Shown here: one piece after another, positions 49,501-62,000 of the stretch | Layout: each line of letters opens with the position of its first letter | Position numbering within the stretch: the first letter of the stretch is position 1 | NCBI GenBank assembly: GCA_017163975.1 | Contig: JAFFSR010000218.1 | Span: forward strand, 2,294,001-2,358,000 | Origin: Anastatus disparis | Lineage: Eukaryota; Arthropoda; Insecta; Hymenoptera; Eupelmidae | Length of the DNA: 64,000 nucleotides | Reading direction: 5' to 3' | The notes under the pieces: model-generated | Seen by the model: only the letters and a program-made list of their open reading frames with translations | The model's database searches: none | What the model was told of the DNA's origin: nothing | Translations under genes and position numbers: made by a program

Positions 49501-52500
49501 ATTTGTAAGGATAAAGACGCCGGCGAATGGTTTAGATTAGTAGCTGGCGACGGTGATAATTGCCGTGACGTCATACAATGTACAAGTTCAGGTCTCCAGG
49601 CCATTCGTTGTCCAGCCGGTCTTTATTTCGATATAGACAAGCAGACTTGCGACTGGAAAGACGCGGTTAACAATTGCAAGCTCAAGAATAAAGAGCGCAA
49701 AGTTAAGCCCCAGCTTTTCACCGAAGAACCACTTTGTCCAGATGGCTCGCTCGCTTGCGGCGATGGTATTTGCATTGAAAGGGGACTCTTCTGTAACGGT
49801 GAAAAGGATTGCGCTGATGGATCAGATGAGAACGTTTGCGGTAAGCTATTTTTTTTTCATATACTGTGTCACGGTGGTCCTCGAGTAATTTTGACCGTGA
49901 AGTTTTTGTTTCTTAGTTTTTCTTTTTGGATATGATTTTAGGCACATTTAAGATCCAATTCCAACAAAAATCAAAATCAAAATCAACACTTTTATTCATT
50001 CAAATTTTATTTTATATATATATATGTTTTTTATAAAAAAAATTTTTTATTGATAATTTATGAGCTTAATTTCTAGAATGCCGTTTTCGAATTTAATCAT
50101 AAATTATTTACATATTTTAAGCAGATATTATTGTAAATATTTGAATACGTCATTTGAAGCAATTGTAATTAGAAAATACTGCGCATTATTATTCTATAAG
50201 AACACTGCGTGTACTTCTGGTATTTCAGTAACACCAAAAGCACATTTTCCATGTTTAGATTCAAAGCTTTCATGGTGAAGAGAGTTTTATTCGGATTTCA
50301 GCTGTAAAAGTTGTGGTGTAGGATACTTTGTATTAGCCTATGTTGCAGAAAAATAATAATGGACCGCTTCCATAGCCTGTTCGTTGTAAGAACCTAGGGC
50401 TCGATTTTCTTCAATACAATCTTTTACATGGAAATTGTACTTTAGTGTTACTGAAATACCAAAAGTACATGCAGTGTTCTAATAGAATATTGATACGCAT
50501 TATTTTCTAATCACAATTACTTTAAGTAACGTCTTTAAATAATTTAAAAACGTATCATTTTTCATTGTCTTTATCACTTATCTTAATTTTAACGTTGTGC
50601 TTACATTGTTACATAACTTTAATTTTTCCTAAGTATATTTACAATAATATTTGCTTAATATATGTAAATAATTCATAATTCTATTTTAAAACGGCATTCT
50701 AGAAATTAAGCTCATAAACTATCAATAAATAAATTTTTTTTATAAAAAACATATATAAAAAATAAAATTTTAATAAATTAAAAAGTGCTTATTTTTCGAT
50801 TTTGGTTTTTGTTGGAATTATATCCGAAATGTGTCTCGTATCATATTCAGAAGGAAAATCTAAGGTAATTATAGGACTTCATAAATAGTGACTGAGCTAA
50901 TAAAATTATACTATTTTATACTATTGATTAAAAATATTATTTTATCATCGATCAAACAGAAAAAAAACGGACGTTAAAATAAGAAATGTTTCCGGTTGTA
51001 ATTACAGAGTCATAATAAAAACATAAAGTAACTTCTCTAATTAAATTAATTGATCAATTAAGAAATTTGTTATCATAATGTTTTTCTTCAATTTCCTACA
51101 TCCATTCAAATCCGTAAAGTGCATTAATAAACGAGCTATCCCATAAATACATGAAAAAAACTTTTATTACCATTAGGGACTCTTAATTTATAATTTTCAA
51201 TTGATCGTAAAACTTAATCGTTCATAAAAGTCGACGGATTCTCAACTTTCTTCAATAGCATTCAGGAAAATTGGCTCTTAGAAAGAAAAAAATATTAAAA
51301 TCACCCACGCGATTTCACTTTACAACGAGCCATTCATTCGACGTTCATTTCGTATGAAAATTCAACTACGATCGATTTTTTATTTACATAGACATGGACA
51401 ATGACCCGAACCGTGCCCCACCTTGTGACCCAGCTGTTTGTGTCCTTCCCGATTGTTTCTGTTCCGAGGATGGTACAACAATTCCAAGCGATTTACCACC
51501 AAAAGACGTACCTCAAATGATCACAATCACATTCGACGATGCTATCAATAATAACAACATTGGTCTTTACAAGGAAATCTTTAATCCAAAACGTAAAAAT
51601 CCAAATGGTTGTGACATTAAGGCGACGTTCTTCGTCTCGCACAAATACACCAACTACTCGGCCGTCCAGGAAATGCACAGGAAGGGTCATGAAATCGCTG
51701 TTCACTCAATTTCGTAAGTCTATTTCTTTGCTCAGCTCTATTGTTTTCTCTTTGAACTTCAATTTGTTTTAATTGACTTTGACTTGCAGTTATTGTTTGC
51801 GAAATAATGCTTAGGTTGATGATACATCGTAGAACGAAGTATTTTCAATGTACAATTGCATACTAAAATCAATAATGACCTTTTGTCGTTTATGACAATT
51901 GATAAATGTTTTTTTTTTTCTTACAATAACTAAAAAGTCAAAAATACAATTTTAAAATATCTTTTTCTCATTAGCAAAGTAATTTATGCACGAGTCTTTT
52001 GTATAATAATGTAATAGAGGTAACCAAAAGAAATAACTGGTTAGAATGAGTCAATCAAATATAGACGAATAAAATTTTTGATTATACTTGATTTAAAAAA
52101 AAAAACAGAAAGAAAAGAAAAAGCCGACTACGGAATTTTCTAATCTATCATTTGTAAATGAATTAATTCCTCGATTGATTTATACCTAAGGTGAGGCTGG
52201 ATGAAAGTTGCCGCATGAATCACAGGTTTCTAGGCTGACGTGCGTGTGCTTCATTGAATTCTTATGCAAATTTTTTTTTTTCATCGAAACGTTCAATTCA
52301 TTTCATTAAGACTTTCTCTGAACCTTATAGATTTTAAAATAAAATTTTTTAAATACTATACGCACAATAATTATTGACTCAAAAGGAAAGGAAATACACC
52401 ACAAAAAAACACAAATATTTCTAAATCTAGGCATAACGACGATGAGAGATTCTGGTCTGAAGCAACTGTCGACGATTGGGCTAAGGAAATGGCTGGTATG

Positions 52501-53754
52501 AGAATAATTGCCGAGAAATATGCGAATCTTACTGACAACAGTGTTGTGGGTGTACGTGCGCCATACTTACGTGTCGGTGGTAACAATCAATTTACAATGA
52601 TGGAAGAACAAGCTTTCCTTTATGACTCCACCATTACCGCTGCTCTTAACAATCCACCTCTATGGCCTTACACTATGTACTTCAGAATGCCACATCGTTG
52701 CCACGGCAATCTCCAGAAATGTCCCACTAGGTGAGTTATATTTTACACCTCATTGCATTTTAATGTTTCTTCGTTTTATAAATTGACGCGTGGAAAAAAT
52801 TTATTGAATTAGAAAATTCATTGTTTCGTAATTAATTTGTGAAGACAAAATGTAGTTATTAATAGCTCTCTTATGCATTTTTTATCCCACACACTTTACT
52901 GAGTATTCATTGTTTCAAAATTACATTAATAGAAATTTAGGATTTAATTAGATGCAAACAGAAATTTTCAAATTAGTACTAATTATTCAGTGATGATGTA
53001 AAATATTCAATACTTAATTTTCATTCATAATTCATCCAATATGATTTATCTAAAAAATTACGTGTCATATGAATATTAAATGAGAATTAATTGATTATAA
53101 AAGCTAATATAACCATTAATTTCTCTAATGAAAATGCAACGTTGCCAGATTGAGTCAATATAATCCAATCAAAGTCAGGCACTACTGTAATTACGTAAAT
53201 CAAATGAAATAAAATGATGTTGCAGGTCCCACGCTGTCTGGGAAATGGTAATGAACGAGTTGGATCGTCGTGAAGATCCTGAAAATGACGAATACTTACC
53301 TGGCTGCGCTATGGTTGATTCCTGCTCCAACATCTTGACTGGTGATCAATTCTACAATTTCCTTACGCATAACTTCAATCGGCATTACGAACAAAATCGT
53401 GCTCCACTTGGTCTTTACTTCCATGCTGCATGGCTAAAGAACAATCCCGAATTCCTTGATGCTTTCCTTTATTGGATCGACGAAATTTTGAAAGATCACA
53501 ACGATGTTTACTTCGTAACGATGACCCAAGTTATCCAATGGATCCAGAACCCACGTACCATCACTGAATCCAAGAGTTTCGAGCCATGGAAGGAAAAGTG
53601 CGTCGTTGATGGACCACCAGCATGTTGGGTACCACATACTTGCAAGCTTACATCTAAAGAGGTTCCCGGGGAAACAATTAATCTCCAAACCTGTGTGAGA
53701 TGTCCTAACAATTACCCATGGATCAATGATCCAACCGGCGATGGTTTCTATTAA
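43557..53754 (+). CDS. serp: Chitin deacetylase, group I (serpentine/vermiform type)
   Basis: Exons: 43,557-43,611, 49,433-49,840, 51,392-51,713, 52,431-52,730, 53,226-53,754 (537 aa; optional extra exon listed separately). This secreted enzyme removes acetyl groups from chitin in cuticle and tracheal matrix. Residues 1-18 form a signal peptide. An RVKR furin-type site is at 24-27. A chitin-binding type 2 domain has Cys at 43, 62, 68, 78, 91 and 100. An LDL-receptor class A repeat spans 120-154 and ends CADGSDENVC. The NODB domain carries TFDD (Asp203/204), HSISH (His259, His263), RAPYLR (304-309), YDST (326-329) and LGLYFHAAW (423-431). Metal ligands and catalytic residues are all present. 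Domain order and length match insect CDA1/CDA2. I favour CDA1 (serpentine) from the overall C-terminal sequence, but CDA2 (vermiform) is not excluded. Introns 1 and 2 are long (5.8 and 1.6 kb). Confidence 0.9.
43612..47258 (+). other. First intron of the chitin deacetylase gene, 5' part
   Basis: Begins GTGAGT after the signal-peptide exon. AT-rich, with many A and T runs. It contains a GC-richer stretch at 46,190-46,350 with a TGACGTCA site, then a pyrimidine-rich CTCTCT tract and TATATA runs. No other coding exon was recognised before 47,259. Confidence 0.5.
46349..46356. promoter_or_regulatory. TGACGTCA palindrome (CRE/ATF-type site)
   Basis: An exact 8-bp bZIP (CREB/ATF) consensus lies within a locally GC-richer part of intron 1 (GGGGGGTGACGTCACTTG). 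It could be an intronic enhancer element. Chance occurrence is possible. Confidence 0.3.
46930..47410 (+). repeat. Intragenic duplication of the intron end plus NODB exon start
   Basis: Aligns with 51,075-51,545. Shared intron parts include GGATTCTCAA followed by CTTTCTT, TCGATCG/TTGATCG, TAATCG.T.ATAAAA and AAAATT.GCTCTT. A stretch of about 33 nt in the coding part is identical (positions 47,278-47,310 against 51,417-51,449). Similarity continues past the new donor: CAAATAATTGTCATAAT (47,376) against CAAATGATCACAATCAC. The copies are about 4.1 kb apart and bracket the ChtBD2-LDLa exon. Confidence 0.85.
47259..47369 (+). CDS. Candidate cassette exon of the chitin deacetylase gene (37 codons)
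   Basis: Bounded by TTTATAG|GAGTG and CCAAAAG|GTAGTT; 111 nt, phase 1 at both ends, no stop in the gene's frame. It encodes VKNST, then PPCDPAVCVLPECYC, and an STD-rich end (DVSSDSSPK). The Cys pattern C-x4-C-x4-C-x-C is that of the NODB exon (PPCDPAVCVLPDCFC). Spliced between exon 1 and the chitin-binding exon it gives a 574-residue protein. Joined directly to the exon at 51,392 it gives a form without the chitin-binding and LDLa domains. There is no transcript evidence here; it could be an unused duplicate, though the open frame, conserved cysteines and working splice sites argue for use. Confidence 0.6.
49433..49840 (+). CDS. serp: Chitin deacetylase exon 2: chitin-binding and LDLa domains
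   Basis: The acceptor TGTTCCAG precedes GACGCGG; the donor is GTTTGCG|GTAAGC. 408 nt, phase 1 at both ends. It codes for the linker with RVKRQ, six-cysteine peritrophin-A chitin-binding domain, basic linker KNKERKVK, and the LDL-receptor class A repeat with the calcium-binding acidic cluster DGSDE. Being symmetric in phase, it could be skipped or moved without a frameshift. Confidence 0.92.
49941..50835. mobile_element. Large fold-back element in intron 2 of the chitin deacetylase gene
   Basis: About 895 bp. The left end GGCACATTTAAGATCCAATT and the right end (inverse of AACATTCC-type sequence, GGAATTATATCCGAAATGTG) pair. Inner pairing includes TGAGCTTAATTTCTAGAATG (50,060) with CATTCTAGAAATTAAGCTCA (about 50,695), and GGTATTTCAGTAACACCAAA (about 50,219) with GTTACTGAAATACCAAAAG (about 50,447). 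The arms are imperfect and several hundred bp long. No coding function. Confidence 0.75.
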
Positions 53755-54130
53755 ACGACAAACTTTCTTAGAAGGCCAATTTTAATTGCCGCGTGAGAGA
53801 CAAAAAATAATAATGAATTCTGAGGAGAGACATGCTAGATCTCGCGCTCAAGCGCAAACGAGAGAGGAGAGAGAAAGAAGAGAGGATAAAAAAAATAGAA
53901 GAAAAAGAAATTATTTTTATATAGTGTTTTATTTTTTTTTATACATTTTTTTAATTCGGACGATCTGAATTTTGTCTCTTCTTTGATTTACCTAATTAAC
54001 TTTTTTTTAATAATCAAATTATTTAAATGAGAGACAGACGCTGAACAAGATGGAGAATAAGAAGAATAAAATGGCGGACTATTTGTGTCGAGAAAATGTC
54101 CGCGAGTGAGACTCTGTTAATGTAATATAT
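53755..54130 (+). terminator. 3' UTR and polyadenylation region of the chitin deacetylase gene
   Basis: A purine-rich leader (GAGAGAGGAGAGAGAAAGAAG) follows the stop. The first AATAAA is at 54,065-54,070 in GAAGAATAAAATGG, with GT-rich sequence after it (TTTGTGTCG). The cleavage site is inferred. Confidence 0.45.
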
Positions 54131-56768
54131 ATAGACGCGTATTTACTTTTACTCTTTATACTTTCATGTTTTTTTTTTTCATTTTCTTTTTGCAAATATA
54201 TTTTTCTTATTTCAATTATTATTATATTTTTATAATTTTATTCAAAATTTTGCTCTTTCTCTATTACATCTTTCTTCGACTGTATCTATTCTTTTTTTTT
54301 ATACAAAAAAAAAATTATTGATTATTTTGTTTCTATTAATTTGTTACCTTTACTTTATTTTTATTTCTTTTTTTAATTCTTTTTTTCGGCCAAAAAGAGC
54401 CATTTAAGTTTGACCAAACTATATAAATATTATTATGTGTGTATATTAAGACGAAAACAGTACTTACTGTTCCTGATAAAAAAATCTGTAATAAAAGACT
54501 TTTTAAAATCCCAATATCACTTGTATTTTTTATCATCCTTATCCTACCATTACAAATTATTACCAATATATACATAAATTAATTTTCTACCAAAAAAAAA
54601 ACTTATACATCATCAATCTTTTTCAAGATTAACTTCAATCATAATTTAAAAGTAAAAAATTTTTATTACAAATAGCTTAACATTTCGATGATGTATCTTG
54701 ATAGCATCGAAAATTATTCATTTGTGAAATCACGCTGGAGATATTACAAAATTTAAAATAATATTCAACGATTACTAAAAATACGAGGAAAAATTTAAGA
54801 ATTAGCTAATATCGCGCCTAACAATTGAATAAAAAAAATATTAATGAAAGACAGGTTTAATTTAGCTTCGATATTATAATATTTCATTATATAACAAACG
54901 TCTAAAATCACCCGAACGATCGTCAATATATCAGTAATATTAATTACACTTTTTAACGCGCTACAAGCTTCATAATAGCTCCGAGACTGAAATTACTCAA
55001 CGAACCTTTTGAATCCTCATTAATAATCATCAGCTTTTTTATTTATAGCAGCCGACCACTAAATATATAAATTAATATTAAAAATTTCCCATAACTAAAA
55101 TTAACACATCGCACGTGAACACCTTAAAAGAACAAGGTGAATAAGAAAAAAAAAGAGGTCAAAAAAAAGTGTCGAAATAAGAGAGAAAGAAAAAAAGAAG
55201 TTTAAAGAGTCAGAATAGTTTCTGATGTGGAAAAATGTTGGTGATTTGTGTCCTAGTCGAAGAGAATCTTTTGTACCTCCACGTAATAAACTATAGGCGT
55301 TTCTTTCTTTCTTTCTTTTTTTTTTATAAGTCAGTGTTGAAGGAATTAAGATCAAGGCCGCGTGTACCAGAGTTCGTGGGTCGCAAGCGCATTTTTTTTT
55401 TTTCTTATACTTCGACTCTCCCTTTTTTTTTATTATTATTCTCTCCCTCCTACGCTCTCGCAAGCGAAATAAATGGATAAACGGTCAGAACGACTTGAGG
55501 AGATTATTAAAAGGAGAATAAAGGAAAATTCTTTGGAGGGTGAATAAAAATAACTGAAGAAAGGACTGCGATTATGTATTTATCTGGAATACAAAATTTT
55601 CTACTCTCGGGCTGAAGCATTCTATAGAAGCGATGGAAATTTTATGGATGCCTAAATGGAATTTAAATGATTGAATTATCGTTTATGGATAATAGTAATC
55701 TCCAATCAGAATTCTAAATTGCATTTCGCGTTGTTTTATGTAACCTCGGGTATTTTTAGATGCATCAAAAGTGTAATTGTATGTAATTTGATAAAGAATA
55801 AAATAATTTATACATCTTTGTTAGCGTTTAATTAATTTTTCAGTTGAAAATATAATATTAGATTGTAAATTTGATCGTAAGAAAAATCGAAAAATTATTA
55901 TCTTTTTTTTTCAATTCGATTAAGATTCTTGAAGAAAATTTCGAAAACATTATTAATAATCGTCTGCAATCGTGAAAAAATCTCAAAAATTCCCGAATTG
56001 CAAAATGAGAAGGTGTTGCCAAGAGCGTCGACTTGGCGAGGAGAGAGAAGAGAGAGAGAGACTTTTAGCGAAAGTGATCGCAAGCAAGAATGAATCGAAT
56101 AAGAGATGATGACGACTCGCGCACTCGCAAGAGATGTACAAAATTTTTGTATAGAGCGAGGATGAAAATGAAAAGGTAAGAAAAAAAGAAAGGAGATATT
56201 CGCTCGACGTGGCGACGAGTTTTTAAATTGTCGGTGATTTTTGCTTTTTTATTGTTACAAAAAATAATTTTTCTTTTAAATAATATACAAAATTATAAAA
56301 ATTTTTTTAATACAAATGTTTGTACTAATGATAAATTCGTGCGTTTTATGAAATAGTTGTGAGATTAAGATATAATAATAAAAATTGATAGGTTTTCAAA
56401 ATCCTAAATCTTCATTAATAAAAAAAAATTCAATAAATAATTATACGAAAAAATGCAAATTTCAGGTGTTATATAAATATTAGCATTAGCAACGTATAAT
56501 GTTTCAAAATAAAGTAATTCATCACATAATCAAGAGGTTATTATTTTTGCATTATTTAAAAATTATTGGTAGAAAAAACAAAAAAAAACCTTAATTTTTA
56601 ATAAATTAATAAGTGCAGTTTAATTTACAGTGAGCGAGTCAGTAATATTTATAATTTGCAAAATAAAATTGATTAAACTGTTTATTTTTTAATGATGGAA
56701 TTATTATTAAGAAATATAAAATTATTCTAAAAAATCAAACTTTTTGTATTTTAATATATCTGTAATAT

Positions 56769-57675
56769 CCCTGGTAGAAATTTGAACATTAAAAATGGTG
56801 TAAACAACAATTTATGACCATTGTCAATAGTAATATTTTGTCATGTCAATATTGGCGAATAAATGGCAATTTTTTGCTGAATTTGCAGAGCTCAAATTTT
56901 TTGGTATATTGGTTAGCATCTTATAGGCAAAAAATGCTAATATAAAAATGTTGTTCAAAATTTTTGTATTTAGCCAAAAAAATACGCATTTTAAGTAAAC
57001 GGAGAGAAAAAATGAGTAACAGCTATCTAAAAATTAGGTAAACTGTGGACAACTTTTTTTGACTAGTTATATAACTTTTTAGTAATGAGTCCTTAATTTT
57101 TCAGATCATAGGTAAAATCATAACCTCACTTTTGCCACGTGGCGAGAAAATATAGATTAGTATTTATTCACATTCCTTCGTCAATGTTTATTTTTATTGG
57201 AATTTATAAAAATAAAAATAATATTAAATTTTATTAAAATAAAAATATGAAACGCAGTACGAAACGAGTGAAGAATAAGAAAAAATATCGTTTTTTAAAA
57301 TAATAAATGGAAAATTTAATTAATCGTTTAAAAATAACCTCTAACAATCCGATCACAACTCAAAATATACGCGCGAATATATTAACAAAAGTGATTCTAT
57401 TAATGATTAATGATAACTTTCAAGAAAAAACCTTAAATGATTCTTAATAGTAATCAATTAGAGCACAATTTGATATACTCTACTGTTAACTATCTATATT
57501 CAAATAATAGTGGATCAGACTCAACATTTTATTAGCATTTTTTAGCACTATGAAGGTTGAAAAAAACGTTTCATATTAGTTCAAATAATGGCCATAAAAC
57601 ATTCCCATTTTCTGCTCTTCACTTTAAAGAAATGGCCATAAAATGGTAGAAAAAGCGTTTCATTTTCTACCAGGG
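56769..57675. mobile_element. Terminal-inverted-repeat element (907 bp), CCCTGGTAGAAA ends
   Basis: A perfect 12-bp inverted repeat: CCCTGGTAGAAA at 56,769-56,780 and TTTCTACCAGGG at 57,664-57,675. A second AATGGTAGAAAAAGCGTTTC lies just inside the right end. No transposase frame. Minimal or partial relatives lie at 22,351-22,395 and about 40,459. Confidence 0.6.
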
Positions 57676-58844
57676 ATGTTGACTTTCCAATCGTCTTCGA
57701 GTCAAAATTTTTATTTGTTGAAACTTCATTCAGATGCATATGATTAAAAGAAAAATTTCTAAATAACTCCCAAAAATCAAACAATAAAATTTTAGAAAGA
57801 AAAAAAATCAACCATTATGAAAAGAATACAGAAAAAAAAATGTTAAAAAAAAAGAATTTAACTAAAAGTTATATAGGCAGTAACTTCTATTCGAGAATTT
57901 AGCGACGTTGTCGAATACCAAAGCCCACAACTTCAACGATTGCATTCCAATGTCTTCTTGTATACGATATATACCTGCTTTTTCTTATAGCTGATGTGCT
58001 GTGCGATTTAAAAGCCATTTCTATACCATTAGAGAATATCTTCTTTTTTTTCTATTCTTTTCTTTTTTTACTTTTTCTCATTTACAGTTTATTTTTTATT
58101 ATTTTTTTACAATGATTTGCAAGTTCACGCGAGTCGAAAGTAGCAGCCGTTGGGCTTGGAATTCATAAATTTCTGTTGCTTTTTTCATTTTAATGAATTT
58201 TCTTCTATACGTGACTCAAATTAAATTTTCTACATGAACGCGTTAATGCGCTAGTTTTATCGATACAGGTAATAGTGCTTCTGTTCTATTTTCATTTACA
58301 ACGATTGACTTTATAAAAATAGATTGTTATGGTAATTAATCAAAAACAAAAAATTTGTTCAACCAATCCTTTTTGAAAGATATTTAAAATAGAAAAAGAT
58401 TATAAGAAATTGGATATAGTACATTTTCATAATACCTTATAATAATTTGAAATTTTTATTATTTCTGAAAATTCATGTATAATCATAGCTAAAACATTTT
58501 ATTTTGATAGACGAATATTGTTACATCATCAATATATTGGCCACCTTATCGCTAGACAAAGTAACGTAAGATAATTAATTCAATGTTGTTTTATATAAAG
58601 TAATTTCAACATCTTTTTTTCTGAGAAACATTGATTAACCCTTCTCTGTCGATGTATCTTGCATTAATTGCTGAGTCATACATTATCCTCCTTAGCCTGG
58701 TTATGGAAATAAAATGAAAATTTTTTTTCAAGATAATAGTAACAAATTTCTAAGTATCAATTAGAAATCAATAATAAAAAAATTTTTTTTAATTAATAGA
58801 AGGCAATTAGAAGGAGAAGACCAACCAGCAAATTCTTATTTTTT

Positions 58845-59037
58845 ATTTTATTTAACGTCGCTGTATTTATGCTATCATTACGATGCTACTTAGCGACGGA
58901 GAATCTTCAGTGTGTTTTTGTGAATTTCAGCACGTGTAACGTACAGTGGTGCTTGTATCAGTTGGCCGGAGCCGGGATTCGAACCCGGGACCTCGAGATT
59001 GCGAATCCATCGCTCTACCGAACGAGCCACTGATGAT
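58845..59037 (-). repeat. tRNA-derived SINE, copy 7 (best preserved)
   Basis: Minus strand. The head carries box A GTGGCTCGTTCGGTAGAGCG and a perfect pol III box B, GGGTTCGAATCCCGG. It has the same body and AACGTTAAATAAAA-type 3' end as the other copies. The intact internal promoter makes this the likeliest copy to have been active recently. Confidence 0.88.
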
Positions 59038-62000
59038 CTCATCGTTTGATTTTATTGCAATTCATGTTGTTAAAGATTGCTCGTTGTGATTGGATTTTAA
59101 GATATTTTATGACAAAGATTGCAATTAATATTGATTCTTAATATTTATTTATTCTAATTTATCAGTTATTGTAAAATTAAGGTAAAATTTGTTACTTTTC
59201 ATGCATATGAGTATACTATAATATCACTTTAATCATTGAAACACATTAAATTTCAGTTGTAAATATTATTGAAAAATGAAAGTACATCCATTAAATTTCA
59301 TGTCTTTTTTTACAGTGCAGGTTAAAAAAAAGCAAAATAAAGCATTTACTATTCTATCGATTTCGCTTCAACAATAAAAATACAAAACAAAATTGTAAGC
59401 CCTCGGACATGTTTAATATTTCTCCAAAAACAATTTTTGTTTTCAACAAAATCCTCCCGTAATAAAAATTTATTATAGAAAAAAAGAAGTATCGATTTTC
59501 AATAACCAAAGAATAAACTAAAAAGGCAAGGTGAGTAGTAAAAGGTAATACGGCGTTCGGTATAATCTTAACAGTAGTAAAAGAGCTGTTCGTTCCCGCA
59601 AAGCGTCATAATATTCGTTCCCATTATTCTCCAGCACTAAAGAATTTCCTTCAGCGTAGGTTTTTTAAAATACAACGTTATGTGCATGTATATACACGAG
59701 TAGTGAATCGTCCACAGTGTCAGAAGATCCTTCGCCCACTGTCGTTATGTACAACAGTCTTTGTATTATTTTTTTCTTCCTTTTTTTTCGTGTGTGTATG
59801 TAAGAACAATGAGAAAGAGTTTCATAATGGTTCATAAGTGTGTAAGAGAGAAAAAAAAAATGAGTAGAAGATTGGAATGGGCGGCGAAAAAGAAGAGAGA
59901 AAAAAGAAAGAAAGAAAGAAATGATATGCGCGAGCTTTCGAAGACACGATAGTTTTTTTTTTGTGTAAGATGAATGAAAAGAATTTAATTGAGAATCGTA
60001 AGTATGATCATTGTCTTGCGTAAAAAAAAAACTGTTCGTGCATGTATAGCACGGGAAATGAATAATACGAGGAGGAATGTTAAAAAAAATAATATTTCTG
60101 GTGTTTGTTTTGAAATATTATTCTATGATTAAATAATTTATTATATTATGTTTTTGTTACTGTAATTTTTAGTTTAATAATAAAGATGAACGTGATTTTA
60201 TTTAAAAACTAAATTTTATTTGCTATTTTTTTATGAGAAAAACTGTAAGCAGTTTTAAAAACAAAAAATTATATCAAGCTCAAAATATTTAATTTGAAAA
60301 CATTACTGACAAAGTTTTAAATTAATAAACAAAAATTAGTTTAGTATATTACAACTTTTATTGAGTAAAAAAATGCATTCCTTTATCAATTACAGTAATG
60401 CAAGAAAATTTATATTATTCAACATGAAGTTGTAAAAGTAAATAAAATTTCCAATAATCCAACTAAACAATGTTGAATAATTTTCAATCCAATACAAATA
60501 AAATTCTGTTCAAATAAAAAAAAAGTAAAAGAAGGAAGCCGTATCGGCGCCGAAAACATCAGCTTCCTTGTACAATTTTCCTTCGAAATGAACGTGACAA
60601 TGGTTATGCACCTAATAATAATAAACGAAAATCCGGCAAAATGAATTTTAACCTACGGAAGATTATTGTTTCCATTAACGTTGTTTTCAAGGCATCCCGT
60701 ATAATTACAAAAAAAGCAGTAGTTTTGTAAACAAAAAAAAGAAGGTAGAGAGAAAGGCAAAAGTAAAAAAAAAACATTGACTTTTTACTTTATTTTATAT
60801 CGTTTTATTAGAGAAAGGTATATATAAGAGCATTAAATTAAAAAAAAAAAAAATAGAAAAGAAAAATTATAAGCACAACGTTACGAGGTGCATTTGCCCA
60901 TAGCGTGTAATTCAGAGGCGCGTAATGAACTTTTCCTTATACACTCGAGGCTCTTATGCTGCTCTTGTTGCGTTTACTTTTTTTTTTCACCTAATGGTTT
61001 TTGTTACATATTTTTTTTTTCTCTTTTTTTTTATTTGATTTTTTTCACGGCGCATTGTTATGGGTTGCACAAAAAAAAAGAACAAATCAATTACGTGAAT
61101 ATAGTTATGCTTTTTAATTCTTAATTGAAATATCAATGGAATCGTGCTTTTGTGTACTGATGGTATATCTTTTCGTTTTATTAAAATTAAATACTTTTTT
61201 TTATAATACATTTAATTACTATAATTTTATTGTGTGCACATGAGTTATGGTATAGAATTTCAGTGCTCGTGAGTTTATTGTAGCATTAATAGTTGTTGTT
61301 TTAATTAATTAAAAGAATTTTTTTAAGATATTCAGCAATTGTGGATGAATAATTCTGGAACTAAATTTCAATTTTCAAAAGCTAAAGAGAAAATAATTTA
61401 TTTTATTTGATTTTATTTATACATGAATTTGACACAATTAAACATCTGCGATATCCTTATAAAACTACGTAAAAATTGAATTTTGATATCCAATGCCTTG
61501 AATTCACTGTCACACATCATCGACTACAAAATTCAAAACAAGCTATAATATAAACATACCAAAATACATCCAGCAACATTAATCTCTTTAAACTTATTCA
61601 ATACATCAACCAATCAGCAATCCACACGTGAATTTTCTAAAAAATAAACAAAAGAAATGTAAAAAAAATAAAAGAAAAAAAATTGATACTCATATTTCCA
61701 ATTGATCAGCCATTCATACATAAATCCAAGCAATTTGAGCAAACGTTTCAAAATAAAAAGTAAAACGCAAAACAAACGAGAACAATACTCATTTTTCGAT
61801 GCCATACAAACGAATGATGTGCGCCATTCGTCAAACCTACCCCATAAATAACATCGACGAAACAAAAATAATAAAAAAATAAATAAAAAGCTCCTGCCTT
61901 CATTTAAGCTTGATTTATACCTCGCAATAAAAATTTCTGGTCAGCTTCTATTTTTGGATTTGGCGCCACTGTGCATATACTTGTTACGATCTTATTGGAA

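Noticed and set aside
58845..59037. Functional tRNA gene
   Set aside because: Box A and B are good, but the anticodon stem does not pair well, and the common SINE body and A-rich 3' end follow directly.
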